Counted from the stretch's first letter, positions 1 to 6,525 are shown. The stretch: DNA of 7,839 bases from Opitutales bacterium (GCA_007132315.1 SLOW01000178.1:1-7839); one strand, 5' to 3'. Numbers and translations are program-made. The notes: generated by a model not told the origin, from the sequence alone.

Positions 1-39
1 CCGGACGCAGCAGTAACTTGTTCAAGCTGAAATTCCGTC

Positions 40-327
40 ATGGTCCGTAAAAAAAAAGAAGAGAAAACCGATTACGAAGCGCTGAATTCGCACTTCATGC
101 TGATCCCGCGAATGGATGCCGGCACCGCCAGGGATTTGATCGACCTGGGGTTTTCCCGCACTTATGAGTTGGCCGGGCGGTCGCCGGACGTTCTCTTCGA
201 CGAGCTCAGGAAGCGAAAACCGGAGGCGCCCCGATTCAAGCTCCATTTGTTCCGGATGGCCGTGTACTTCGCGGAGACGGACGATCCGGATCCCCGGAAA
301 CTGTGTCCCGAGGCTTGGCTGGACTGA
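40..327 (+). CDS. Cdd1-family helix-hairpin-helix protein (pathogenicity locus family)
   Basis: A 95-residue protein. Residues 1-10 are very basic (three Lys encoded within an A9 run). Residues 15-80 match the Cdd1 / 'pathogenicity locus' pattern: an 'L-x-x-I-P-x-x-x-x-x-x-A-x-x-L-x-x-L-G' helix-hairpin-helix at about 18-38, then 'EL..RSPD.LFDEL' (43-56) and the closing 'LFRMAVYFAE' (69-78). The family is thought, by analogy with other HhH folds, to bind nucleic acid; its actual role is unknown. The usual G-I-G hairpin is replaced here by R-M-D (24-26), which may weaken the canonical DNA-backbone contact. An in-frame TGA at 28-30 rules out a longer start, so ATG 40 is the first choice. No Shine-Dalgarno sequence is visible. 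The stop is one base from the stop of the convergent binding-protein gene. Family assignment is confident, function is not. Confidence 0.85.
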   Translation: MVRKKKEEKTDYEALNSHFMLIPRMDAGTARDLIDLGFSRTYELAGRSPDVLFDELRKRKPEAPRFKLHLFRMAVYFAETDDPDPRKLCPEAWLD

Positions 328-328
328 C

Positions 329-1909
329 TTATTCTCCCCGGCGGGCGAGTTCGGCCGCCCGCCTGTACTGATCGCGAAAGGCGGCCCCGAGCTCCCGCGC
401 CAGGCGCACTTCATCAACCGGATCCGGGGAGCGCAACGCGGGCGCCACCGTGTCGCCGGCACGCGCGTGGGAGACACGGGAGACGTCGCGGAAGACTTCG
501 GTGGCGCGAGGCGGAAAATCCGCCCGGATCAGCGCCCGCCACGCCTCGCGCAGTTCGTCGTGCACGTCGAGGCACATCACCCGGACGATGAAACTCATTT
601 CCCGAAAGAGCGGACCTGTCCATTCCGGGTGATACACGAATTCATCCGCCGTTTCGTACGGCAGCACATCGGGATCGGATCGCCGTTCCCGCCACGCCTC
701 CCGGTAGAAATCACGTCGGACCGGAATCCGCCGCAGCGCGAAGCGTTCCGGTCCGCCTTCGCTGCCCGGCCGAAAATTCCACAACTTCTGCCCGTCGAGC
801 GAAACCGTGTACTCGATAAAAGCGCGCGCCAGTTCCGGATTGGGGGCTCCCCGCAACATCGCGATCGGATCGACCGAGAGGGTCGATCCCCCGACCGGCG
901 TGACGTAGCGAAAACGGTCGGACCCCCGTCGCACCAACGTCTCCTCCTGAAACCGTCCGTAGAAATCGATGCTCATGCCGACCGCGGCATCACCCAGGGA
1001 CACATCCACGATCGGCTGGCTGGCGGAGTCGGTGAAGTACCGCGCGTTCGCGCCCATGACTTGGATCAGCCGCATGGCACGCTCCCACCCCTCCCAAACA
1101 TAGTCGCCCTCCCCGCCGAGCTCGTTGCGGACGTCCTGGATCTGTTCCTGGATCACCATCTCGAACGCCTTGGCGATCGATCCGCTCTTGGTGGGATCGG
1201 CCAGGGCCACCTCGCCGCGCAACCGCGGATCGCCCAGATCGGTCCACCTTTCCGGATACGGGTCGATTCCCAAACGGTCGAGGGACACGGTGTTGTAAAT
1301 GATCCCGAAACTCGAGAGCACCACGCCGATCCATCGATCCTCCTCGTCGCGGAACGGCTCACCGGAAACTTCGAGCGGGATCGTCTCATCGCCGAACCAT
1401 TCCGGCCGAATCTCCCTCAGCCCGGAATCCACCAGCCGCCCGGCGCGCGCCTGCCGGTTGAACTCAAAACTCCCGCCCCCAAAAAACACGTCGATGCCGA
1501 TCCCCACATCGGATTCCAGAAACGTCCGCCGCGCCCTGCCGGCGGGCGTCTCGCGTTCCGGGTCGATCCCGGCATCATCAAAGCCCCCCAGCACCTCCCG
1601 ACTCCACCGGTGTCCGAGATCACGGGTCCAGTGGTTGCGGAACGCCGCCTGGTACTCCGCGCCGAGCATCCGGGCGATCTCGCTGGTGCCGCCGGGAATC
1701 CGCCAATCGATGCGCACGCTGTCGCCTGTGCGCTCCTCATACCAACGGCTGAAACCGCGGGCGAATTCGTGACGAATCGCTTCGTTGTGGGGCGTTACCA
1801 CCACGAGCACGTGGTCGTAGTCGCGAGCGACGTCCTCCGGGGGGCGCAACAGGAAAGGCAGGGCAACCACCACCGCCAGAGCCACGATTATGCCTGCTTT
1901 CGCCATCAT
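329..1909 (-). CDS. ABC transporter solute-binding protein, iron/family-1 type, membrane-anchored
   Basis: A 526-residue periplasmic binding protein. Residues 5-21 are a hydrophobic signal/anchor with no Ala-x-Ala site or lipobox, so it probably stays tethered to the inner membrane. The fold of family-1 (FbpA/spermidine-like) binding proteins can be followed: first strand 'HVLVVVTPHNE' (33-43), 'GIDVFFGGGSFEF' (138-150), 'FGIIYNTVSLDRLGI' (201-215), 'W.DLGDPRLRGEVALADPTKSGS' (222-244), and 'PNPELARAFIEYTVSLDGQKLW' (357-377). FbpA-type proteins are about 330-350 residues; this one is longer through an insert near 85-130 and a roughly 100-residue Arg-rich helical tail after 430. The start ATG 1909 (a second Met follows at once) has AGGAGG at 1920-1925, inside the end of the upstream ATPase gene, so the two are probably translationally coupled. 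The ligand cannot be read from sequence; ferric iron, spermidine/putrescine or phosphonate-type ligands are possible. Confidence 0.9.
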   Translation of the reverse strand: MMAKAGIIVALAVVVALPFLLRPPEDVARDYDHVLVVVTPHNEAIRHEFARGFSRWYEERTGDSVRIDWRIPGGTSEIARMLGAEYQAAFRNHWTRDLGHRWSREVLGGFDDAGIDPERETPAGRARRTFLESDVGIGIDVFFGGGSFEFNRQARAGRLVDSGLREIRPEWFGDETIPLEVSGEPFRDEEDRWIGVVLSSFGIIYNTVSLDRLGIDPYPERWTDLGDPRLRGEVALADPTKSGSIAKAFEMVIQEQIQDVRNELGGEGDYVWEGWERAMRLIQVMGANARYFTDSASQPIVDVSLGDAAVGMSIDFYGRFQEETLVRRGSDRFRYVTPVGGSTLSVDPIAMLRGAPNPELARAFIEYTVSLDGQKLWNFRPGSEGGPERFALRRIPVRRDFYREAWRERRSDPDVLPYETADEFVYHPEWTGPLFREMSFIVRVMCLDVHDELREAWRALIRADFPPRATEVFRDVSRVSHARAGDTVAPALRSPDPVDEVRLARELGAAFRDQYRRAAELARRGE

Positions 1910-1916
1910 CGCGGTC

Positions 1917-2987
1917 CTACCTCCTCATCAGAATCACCACGTCCTCCGGATCCACACTGGCGTACAGTTCGACCCCGGAGCCGCCCGAAAAGCGCGGGTT
2001 CAACTCGAATACTTTCAAGACGTGCTCCCCGGCGACAAACTCGTGCCGGGAAACCTCCCCGAGATAGACCGTGCGTCCGATCCGCCCCGGCACACAGTTC
2101 GTTTCGTCGCGAAATCGCTCCAGCCGCCAGCCTTCCGGCCGGATGGACACGAGGACCTCGGCGCCGGAGGGCGGCTCCTCGCCGCCGTTGACACACACCC
2201 CCTGCATTTCCCCCAACGCGGTGTGTACGCTCGCCATTCCCGCGCCCGAACGGAGCACAACCCCCTCCAGAAAATTGGTCTCGCCGATGAAGTGGGCCAC
2301 CGTCTCGGAAACCGGGCGCCGGTACACCTCCCAGGGCGTGCCGACCTGCAAAACCTTCCCGGCGTCGAGGACAGCCAGGCGGTCCGAGATCGACAGCGCT
2401 TCCTTTTGATCGTGGGTGACATAAACCGCCGTCAGTTCAAACTCCTTGCAGATCCGCCGGATTTCCCCGCGCATCTCCAGGCGCAGCTTGGCGTCGAGAT
2501 TCGACAGGGGCTCGTCGAGAAAAAGGCACTGCGGCCGGATCACCAGCGCCCGGGCCAGGGCCACCCGCTGCTGCTGCCCGCCCGACAACTGGTTGGGCTT
2601 GCGCCCGCCGTAGCCGTCCATGTGCACCGAAGCCAGCGCCTCCCGGACCCGCCGGCGAATCTCGTCGCGCGGCACCCGGCGCTCCTCGAGACCGAAGGCG
2701 ACGTTCTTCTCGACCGTCAAATGCGGCCAAAGGGCGTAACTCTGGAACATCATTCCGGTGTTGCGCTTGTGCGCGGGAACACCCGTGACATCCTTGTCGC
2801 CGAAAAAAACCCGTCCGGCATCCGGAGCGTAGAATCCGGCGAGGGTGCGCAGCAGGGTCGTTTTTCCGCAGCCGCTGGGACCCAGCAGGAAAAAGAGCTC
2901 ACCCGGCTCGATAGTCAGGCTGAGGCCGTCAAGCGCCGTCACCTCACCAAACCTCTTGGTAACCCCGTCGATGCCAATCCGAATCAT
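1917..2987 (-). CDS. ABC transporter ATP-binding protein (FbpC/PotA-like, with TOBE domain)
   Basis: A 356-residue import ATPase, cytoplasmic, energising uptake of the ligand delivered by the binding protein encoded just downstream. All catalytic motifs are intact: Walker A GPSGCGKTT (36-44), Q-loop Gln82, signature LSGGQ (134-138), Walker B CLFLDEP (154-160), D-loop SNLD (162-165) and switch His192 in 'VYVTHD'. After the nucleotide-binding domain (1-235) comes a regulatory TOBE-type domain (about 238-356) with 'SIRPEGWRLE' at 281-290, as in iron, polyamine, sulfate and sugar importers (CUT1/FbpC/PotA group). ATG 2987 has a GGAGGG site at 2991-2996. The gene ends in TAG at 1917-1919, 7 bp from the next start. 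No permease gene adjoins it on either side. Substrate class is not resolved. Confidence 0.95.
   Translation of the reverse strand: MIRIGIDGVTKRFGEVTALDGLSLTIEPGELFFLLGPSGCGKTTLLRTLAGFYAPDAGRVFFGDKDVTGVPAHKRNTGMMFQSYALWPHLTVEKNVAFGLEERRVPRDEIRRRVREALASVHMDGYGGRKPNQLSGGQQQRVALARALVIRPQCLFLDEPLSNLDAKLRLEMRGEIRRICKEFELTAVYVTHDQKEALSISDRLAVLDAGKVLQVGTPWEVYRRPVSETVAHFIGETNFLEGVVLRSGAGMASVHTALGEMQGVCVNGGEEPPSGAEVLVSIRPEGWRLERFRDETNCVPGRIGRTVYLGEVSRHEFVAGEHVLKVFELNPRFSGGSGVELYASVDPEDVVILMRR
1919..1925 (-). promoter_or_regulatory. Ribosome binding site for the solute-binding protein, overlapping the ATPase stop
   Basis: On the minus strand AGGAGGT lies across the last Arg codons and TAG stop of the ATPase gene. 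The AGGAGG core ends 10 nt before ATG 1909. This fixes the start of the binding-protein gene and supports one transcript with coupled translation. Confidence 0.75.
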
Positions 2988-3027
2988 CTACCCTCCCCAT
3001 AGCAAAGCCCGCCCTTGAAAAGACAAG

Positions 3028-3046
3028 CCCCGAATCGGACCAGGGG
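3028..3046 (-). terminator. Possible weak terminator after the beta-barrel gene
   Basis: Read on the minus strand, CCCC-(11 nt)-GGGG forms a short stem followed by CTTGTCTTTT. It sits in the 110-bp gap between the beta-barrel stop (3098) and the ABC ATPase start (2987), where a transcript end would be expected. The stem is only 4 bp and the T tract is broken, so this is a weak call. Confidence 0.25.
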
Positions 3047-3097
3047 ATTCATCGCCAGCGCGATCTCCGACCGGAACGGTCCAAATGACCGACGCGA

Positions 3098-3718
3098 TCA
3101 AAACATGCCGCGCACGCCAACCTCGATCATGTGTATCCGCGATCCATCGAAACGCACGTCGTCCCAGGTCGGGTTGCGGGTGCCGAAGAAACGATAGCCG
3201 GCGCGGACGCTGGCATTGCGGGAAATCTCGTACTCTACACCGGCCATCACTTGGTAGGCGAAGACGGTGTCCGTGTCATTCAGCCGCGTTTCGCCGTCCC
3301 AGCGCACCCCGTCGGCGGATATGCGCGAGGCGCCAAAACCGCCCCCGATGTAGGGTCGGGCCAACTGAGCGGTGTGGAAATCGTAAAAGGCGTTCACCAT
3401 GAGACCAAAGTTGTCGATGCTCCCGGTGGCGCTCGTGCTGCCGGTCAGGTCGTCGTCGTAACGGCGCACGTCGGATGTCCGGTACACCAACTCGCCCTCC
3501 ACGCGCAGCGGCACGAAATTGTAGCCGACGCCGATCGAACCGCCCAGATCGTCGTCCAGTTCGATGGTGTTGCCATCATCGTCGGTATGGTCCCGGGGAA
3601 ACCCGAAACCGAAACCGCCGCTCAGGTAAAAATCGGCCCGCAGTGCGGAAACGGAAAAACAGAGCGCGAGCAGGACACAGGAAATCAGGGAAATGGTGGT
3701 TTTATTCATAGCATTCAT
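3098..3718 (-). CDS. Small outer-membrane beta-barrel protein
   Basis: A 206-residue secreted protein. Residues 1-28 are a signal peptide (Lys6, hydrophobic 8-24, ending SALRA before Asp29). The mature part alternates short amphipathic strands and acidic loops: 'FYLSGGFGFGF' (30-40), 'GGSIGVGYNF' (59-68), 'LRVEGELVYR' (71-80), 'FGLMVNAFYDF' (104-114), 'ARPYIGGGFGAS' (120-131), 'VFAYQVMAGVEYEI' (152-165), 'SVRAGYRFFGT' (170-180) and a last strand ending in C-terminal Phe, the beta-barrel assembly signal. This is the 8-stranded 'outer membrane protein beta-barrel' (OmpA-barrel/OmpW-like) pattern, without a peptidoglycan-binding domain. Loop 42-57 is rich in Asp. ATG 3718 is preferred; AGGGGA upstream is about 12 nt away, and Met4 (3709) would be further from it. 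It lies 49 bp after the 33-residue membrane peptide gene and may share its transcript. Specific function unknown. Confidence 0.88.
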   Translation of the reverse strand: MNAMNKTTISLISCVLLALCFSVSALRADFYLSGGFGFGFPRDHTDDDGNTIELDDDLGGSIGVGYNFVPLRVEGELVYRTSDVRRYDDDLTGSTSATGSIDNFGLMVNAFYDFHTAQLARPYIGGGFGASRISADGVRWDGETRLNDTDTVFAYQVMAGVEYEISRNASVRAGYRFFGTRNPTWDDVRFDGSRIHMIEVGVRGMF

Positions 3719-3767
3719 TTGACAACCGTTCCCCTATCGTGGCGATTTCTCCGCGACTGTCGAGCCC

Positions 3768-3869
3768 TCAGCCGCTCAAGACCCGGCTCACCAGCAATGC
3801 GATCACGACCAGGATCACCACCGCGATTCCGATCGGCCCCAAGGTTCCCTGTTTATGTTTCTTACCCAT
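3768..3869 (-). CDS. 33-residue single-pass membrane peptide
   Basis: A very small reading frame: a basic start (MGKKHKQ), then a hydrophobic helix of about 17 residues from Ile13 to about Val30 (rich in Val, Ile, Leu), ending 'SRVLSG' and TGA. The layout (positive residues, one membrane helix, very short tail) predicts an inner-membrane peptide with a cytoplasmic N terminus. Most codons end in G or C as in neighbouring genes, and hydrophobic codons dominate exactly where a helix should be, which argues for real coding. The ribosome site is unclear: only AG-rich sequence (GAAAGAGAGA) lies some 20 nt upstream. It sits between the LapA-domain gene and the beta-barrel gene, same strand. I do not recognise a family. 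The same frame stays open upstream, but that extension overlaps the LapA-like gene and reads as a shadow. Confidence 0.5.
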   Translation of the reverse strand: MGKKHKQGTLGPIGIAVVILVVIALLVSRVLSG

Positions 3870-3943
3870 ACAGATCGCGGTTTTCCGAATCTCTCTTTCA
3901 GCGTGCTTTCGGCCGCGGGCGTTAGTCCAAGTCCGACAGGCCG

Positions 3944-4138
3944 CTAGCGCCGGCGAAAGAGCACCTTGCCCACAAACACCCCCACCAGAAACGTGACCAG
4001 GATCAGCACCAGCTTGGGAAGCGTGAAATCCCAGAAAAGGAAATCGAGGCGGGTATTGCCGCTGTTCTGAAACACCAGAATCAAGATCATCGCCCCCAGA
4101 GCCCCGGCTGTGAAATATTTCGCCTTGGTCCTTGTCAC
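3944..4138 (-). CDS. LapA-domain (DUF1049) small inner-membrane protein
   Basis: A protein of about 64-66 residues with the two-helix layout of the lipopolysaccharide assembly protein A domain: helix 1 'YFTAGALGAMILILVF', then the family hallmark 'QNSGNTRLDFLFWDFTLP' linking to helix 2 'LVLILVTFLVGVFVGKVLF' and a basic RRR end. In E. coli, LapA works with LapB in regulating LPS synthesis; many bacteria carry short LapA-like proteins of unknown role. Start choice: GTG 4138 lies 7 nt after a clean GGAGG (4146-4150), while ATG 4144, two codons earlier, is only 1 nt from it; I prefer GTG 4138. A longer frame up to ATG 4237 adds a Cys-containing leader without support. It ends in TAG at 3944. The divergent neighbour is the porin gene; the same-strand neighbour is the 33-residue membrane peptide. 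Confidence 0.8.
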   Translation of the reverse strand: MTRTKAKYFTAGALGAMILILVFQNSGNTRLDFLFWDFTLPKLVLILVTFLVGVFVGKVLFRRR

Positions 4139-4145
4139 CGCCATG

Positions 4146-4150
4146 CCTCC
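4146..4150 (-). promoter_or_regulatory. Ribosome binding site deciding the start of the LapA-like gene
   Basis: GGAGG on the minus strand. It is 1 nt from ATG 4144, too close to serve it, and 7 nt from the in-frame GTG 4138, the normal spacing. Confidence 0.55.
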
Positions 4151-4242
4151 ATGGGAGGCCCGCGCGAGGATCGCTGGCAAGGAAAAAACGCCCCTTCCGG
4201 GTCCGTCCGTCACGAATGCTCCACACTCGTCACACAAACGCC

Positions 4243-4296
4243 ACGGATCCGTAACAGCCGGCGGTTACAAACAGCCCGCAAGCCAGGACATGGCTT
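4243..4296. promoter_or_regulatory. Cluster of three inverted repeats upstream of the porin gene
   Basis: Three dyads lie end to end in the divergent LapA/porin gap: a perfect 10-bp palindrome ACGGATCCGT (4243-4252); an 18-bp near-palindrome GTAACAGCCGGCGGTTAC (4251-4268) with one mismatched pair; and AAGCCA-N5-TGGCTT (4280-4296). They end 30 bp before the porin start, so they could be operator sites or hairpins of the porin mRNA leader. They do not resemble the CTGTCAT direct repeats of a Pho box. The function is inferred from position and symmetry only. Confidence 0.35.
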
Positions 4297-4326
4297 CCAA
4301 CGAAAACCACCGTTCAGCAAGAAACA

Positions 4327-5514
4327 ATGAATCGACTCACGACAAAAATGACCGCCTCGACACGGCGCCGCATCCCCCTGGGAACGGCCCTTCTGCTCGC
4401 CGGCACCCTCACCGCCCAGGCCGGAATGACCGATCTGATCGACGCCCTGGCCGAGAACAACGCCCTCTCCGCCGAACAGGCGCGCGAACTGCGCGATAAG
4501 GTGGAGGCCGCCCGTCCCGCCGCGGAACCGGCCGGGACGAACTTCCGCGACTTCCGCATCCGCGGGCGCATCCAGAGCCAGTTCGGCTACACCAGCGTCA
4601 GCAACGATGAAATCAGCGAGGACTACAGCACCCTGGAACTGCGCCGCGTGCGCCTCGGTTTCCGGGGACATCTGTTCCAGAACGTCCGCGCGCAGCTCGA
4701 AGCGAACCTGGTTCCCGGCAGCGGCCTGTCGATGCGCTCCGCCTTCCTGCAATGGCGCGAGCACGACGCCGCCTACATCAAAGTCGGGGTGGACAAACCG
4801 ACGTTCGGATTCGAGGAAAACACGTCCTCGGCGGCGATCCTCACCGTCGAACGCACCCTTATCAACAACACCGTCGCCCCGGGCGCCCAGCTCGGCGTCG
4901 CCCTCGACGGCTCGCAGGACCGCTTCTCTTACGGAGCGGGCGTGTACACGGACCGGGCCAACAGGAATCCGGACAACACACCCTCCCGCTACCTGTACAA
5001 TCTGAGCGGCGGTATCGATGTCGGCGATCTGATTGGCAACGGCCACGACCTGTCTTTCCGGGCCGACTTCATCTCGTCCGACGACGCCGGCGGCAGCTTC
5101 GGCGGTGCATTCAGTCACGGTTACAGCGTCAGCGGCCACTATGTGCGCGGTCCGTTCGATCTGCGTTCGGAATTCATCCTGGTCGAAGATCGCAACGACG
5201 ACGACACCTACGGCTGGTACGTCATGCCCTCCTATTATTTCACCGACAAGATCCAGGGATTAGTGCGTTACGAGGAGGCCCACTCCGACAACAACGCCGG
5301 TCTGCGCGCGGCCTCGCGTTACGCTCGCCGGGCGCCCGGACTGGACAACGACCGGGGCGACACCTACCGGGCGATCTACGGCGGCGCCAACTACTATTTC
5401 GCCGGAAATGCGAACAAGATCATGGGAGGCGTCGAATATTCGCAGCTCGACGACACGGCCGACGGTGACCTCAAGGCCACCACCGTGTACGGCGCCTGGC
5501 GGGTGCTCTTCTGA
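4327..5514 (+). CDS. OprO/OprP-family porin (phosphate-selective porin type)
   Basis: A 395-residue outer-membrane porin. Residues 1-32 form a signal peptide (basic 1-15, hydrophobic 17-30, TAQA cleavage). A short charged helix follows (34-62, 'LIDALAENNALSAEQARELR'), a periplasmic or coiled-coil segment common in this family. The barrel starts near 74 with 'FRIRGRIQSQFGY' and shows 'LELRRVRLGFRGHLFQNVRAQLEANL' features (103-128), 'AYIKVGVDKPTFGFEE' (149-164) and 'ILTVERTLIN' (171-180), as in OprO/OprP proteins. Strands continue to 'YGAWRVLF' with terminal Phe. OprP itself takes up phosphate, but the family also includes porins for other anions, and I cannot confirm a phosphate-binding Arg ladder. 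ATG 4327 has only a weak purine stretch (AAGAAA) before it; Met8 (4348) is the alternative. It has its own terminator at 5545-5577. Confidence 0.9.
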   Translation: MNRLTTKMTASTRRRIPLGTALLLAGTLTAQAGMTDLIDALAENNALSAEQARELRDKVEAARPAAEPAGTNFRDFRIRGRIQSQFGYTSVSNDEISEDYSTLELRRVRLGFRGHLFQNVRAQLEANLVPGSGLSMRSAFLQWREHDAAYIKVGVDKPTFGFEENTSSAAILTVERTLINNTVAPGAQLGVALDGSQDRFSYGAGVYTDRANRNPDNTPSRYLYNLSGGIDVGDLIGNGHDLSFRADFISSDDAGGSFGGAFSHGYSVSGHYVRGPFDLRSEFILVEDRNDDDTYGWYVMPSYYFTDKIQGLVRYEEAHSDNNAGLRAASRYARRAPGLDNDRGDTYRAIYGGANYYFAGNANKIMGGVEYSQLDDTADGDLKATTVYGAWRVLF

Positions 5515-5544
5515 TCCGCGATCCATCACGCGCCCGCCAACAGC

Positions 5545-5577
5545 AACCCCCGTCCGTCACGTCGCCGGACGGGGGTT
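5545..5577. terminator. Strong rho-independent terminator, likely two-way between porin and tatC
   Basis: A perfect 12-bp stem, AACCCCCGTCCG pairing with CGGACGGGGGTT, with a 9-nt loop, followed by TTTCG on the plus strand. The minus strand also ends its stem in TT. It lies 31 bp after the porin stop and 6 bp after the convergent tatC stop. It is best placed to end the porin transcript and may also stop tatC transcription. Confidence 0.85.
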
Positions 5578-5582
5578 TCGCG

Positions 5583-6428
5583 TTACTCACCCCCCTCCAG
5601 CCCCTGCTCCGCCAATTCGCGTTCGCGCACCCATTCCATCCGTCGTCCGACCAGGATCGATATCTCGTAGAGGCCCCACATCGGCAGCGCCACGAGCGTC
5701 TGGGTCAGCGGGTCCCAAGTCGCGGTCAGCATCATGCCGGCGACAAAAAACGAAATGATGGCATAGGGACGACCGTTGCGCAGTTGCCGGGTGTTGATCA
5801 CACCGGTATAGACCAGCAGGCAGATCACCATCGGAAACTGGAACGCCGCTCCGATACCGATCATCATCCAAACCAGCATATTGTAATAACGGTCCGCCGA
5901 CCACAACAACTGCAAGCCGAGCATTTCGTTGAGCGAGACGGAAAAGCGGATCACGCCCGGTACCAGGACAAAATAACTGAACAGCGCACCGCCCAGGAAG
6001 AGAATGAAGCAACCGAGACAAACTGGACGCAACAGTTTCATTTCCCGGCTGGTCAACGCCGGGGCCACAAACCGGGCCACAAAATAAAGGATGAACGGAA
6101 AGGAGAGCCCCAGCCCGCCCAGAAAACACAATTGCACCAGCACCGAAAACACCGCCATCGGCGACGTGGTAACCAATCCATCCACCAGCCCCCCACCCTC
6201 ACCGATCGCGAGCCGCAGGGGCCGGTTCAACACCGTCGCAAAGTCCCGCAGAAAAAACGCAACCAACACCGCGGCCAGGACAAAAACCGTCAGACTCTTG
6301 ATCAGGACGCCGCGCATCTCTTCCAAGTGATCCAGAAACCCCATGGCCTTCTGCCCGCCACTCTCATCCGACTCATCTTCAGGAAACTCCCGAACAGACC
6401 GTTCTTCCTTGTCGCTGTCCTCAGTCAT
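5583..6428 (-). CDS. tatC: Sec-independent protein translocase TatC
   Basis: A 281-residue six-helix membrane protein, the signal-binding subunit of the twin-arginine pathway that exports folded proteins. Diagnostic motifs: 'MGFLDHLEEMR' (29-39) before helix 1; 'FVAPALTSREM' (120-130), matching E. coli 'FIAPALYKHER', so Phe120 and Glu129 equal the functionally important F94 and E103; 'YFVLVPGVIRF' (152-162); 'RPYAIISFFVAGMMLTATWDPLTQTLVALPM' region (220-250); and 'LYEISILVGRR' (253-263). Residues 1-27 are an extra acidic stretch not found in E. coli TatC. In helix 4 the 'F-E-V-P' of E. coli (E170) reads F-Q-F-P here, giving Gln197. GGAGG lies 16 nt before ATG 6428, which is far; no other upstream start is in frame, and Met29 would start right at the conserved core. 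No tatA/tatB is in the window. Confidence 0.95.
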   Translation of the reverse strand: MTEDSDKEERSVREFPEDESDESGGQKAMGFLDHLEEMRGVLIKSLTVFVLAAVLVAFFLRDFATVLNRPLRLAIGEGGGLVDGLVTTSPMAVFSVLVQLCFLGGLGLSFPFILYFVARFVAPALTSREMKLLRPVCLGCFILFLGGALFSYFVLVPGVIRFSVSLNEMLGLQLLWSADRYYNMLVWMMIGIGAAFQFPMVICLLVYTGVINTRQLRNGRPYAIISFFVAGMMLTATWDPLTQTLVALPMWGLYEISILVGRRMEWVRERELAEQGLEGGE

Positions 6429-6495
6429 GAAAAAGGAAAATTTGCCTCCGAATCACCCCCGTGGCAACCGGCAACTTTATCCGCACCATTCACAC

Positions 6496-6525
6496 TTGCG
6501 GTTTTCACCTCCCTTGCCCTAACCT
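6496..6525 (+). promoter_or_regulatory. Possible tRNA-Ser promoter
   Basis: TTGCGG (6496-6501) and TAACCT (6520-6525), 18 bp apart, resemble sigma-70 -35 and -10 boxes. They would start transcription about 20 bp before the tRNA gene. The match to consensus is moderate and GC-rich sequence gives such pairs by chance. Confidence 0.3.

Noticed and set aside
164..2191. Open plus-strand frame of 675 codons opposite the solute-binding protein gene
   Set aside because: It is antisense to a clear binding protein and part of the ATPase, its translation is Arg/Pro/His-rich without family motifs, and such frames are common opposite GC-rich genes.
1890..3002. Open plus-strand frame of 370 codons opposite the ABC ATPase
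   Set aside because: Antisense to a gene with complete Walker and signature motifs; no recognisable protein features.
3069..3081. GACCG-GAA-CGGTC hairpin after the beta-barrel gene as a terminator
   Set aside because: The 5-bp stem has no T tract after it on the minus strand.
3656..3667. L-A-L-C in the beta-barrel signal peptide as a lipobox
   Set aside because: The residue before Cys is Leu, not Gly/Ala/Ser, and a better signal peptidase I site follows at SALRA-Asp; a barrel with C-terminal Phe is not expected to be a lipoprotein.
4210..5139. 309-codon minus-strand frame opposite the porin gene
   Set aside because: Ala/Val/Gly-rich low-complexity translation caused by the codon bias of the porin gene on the other strand.
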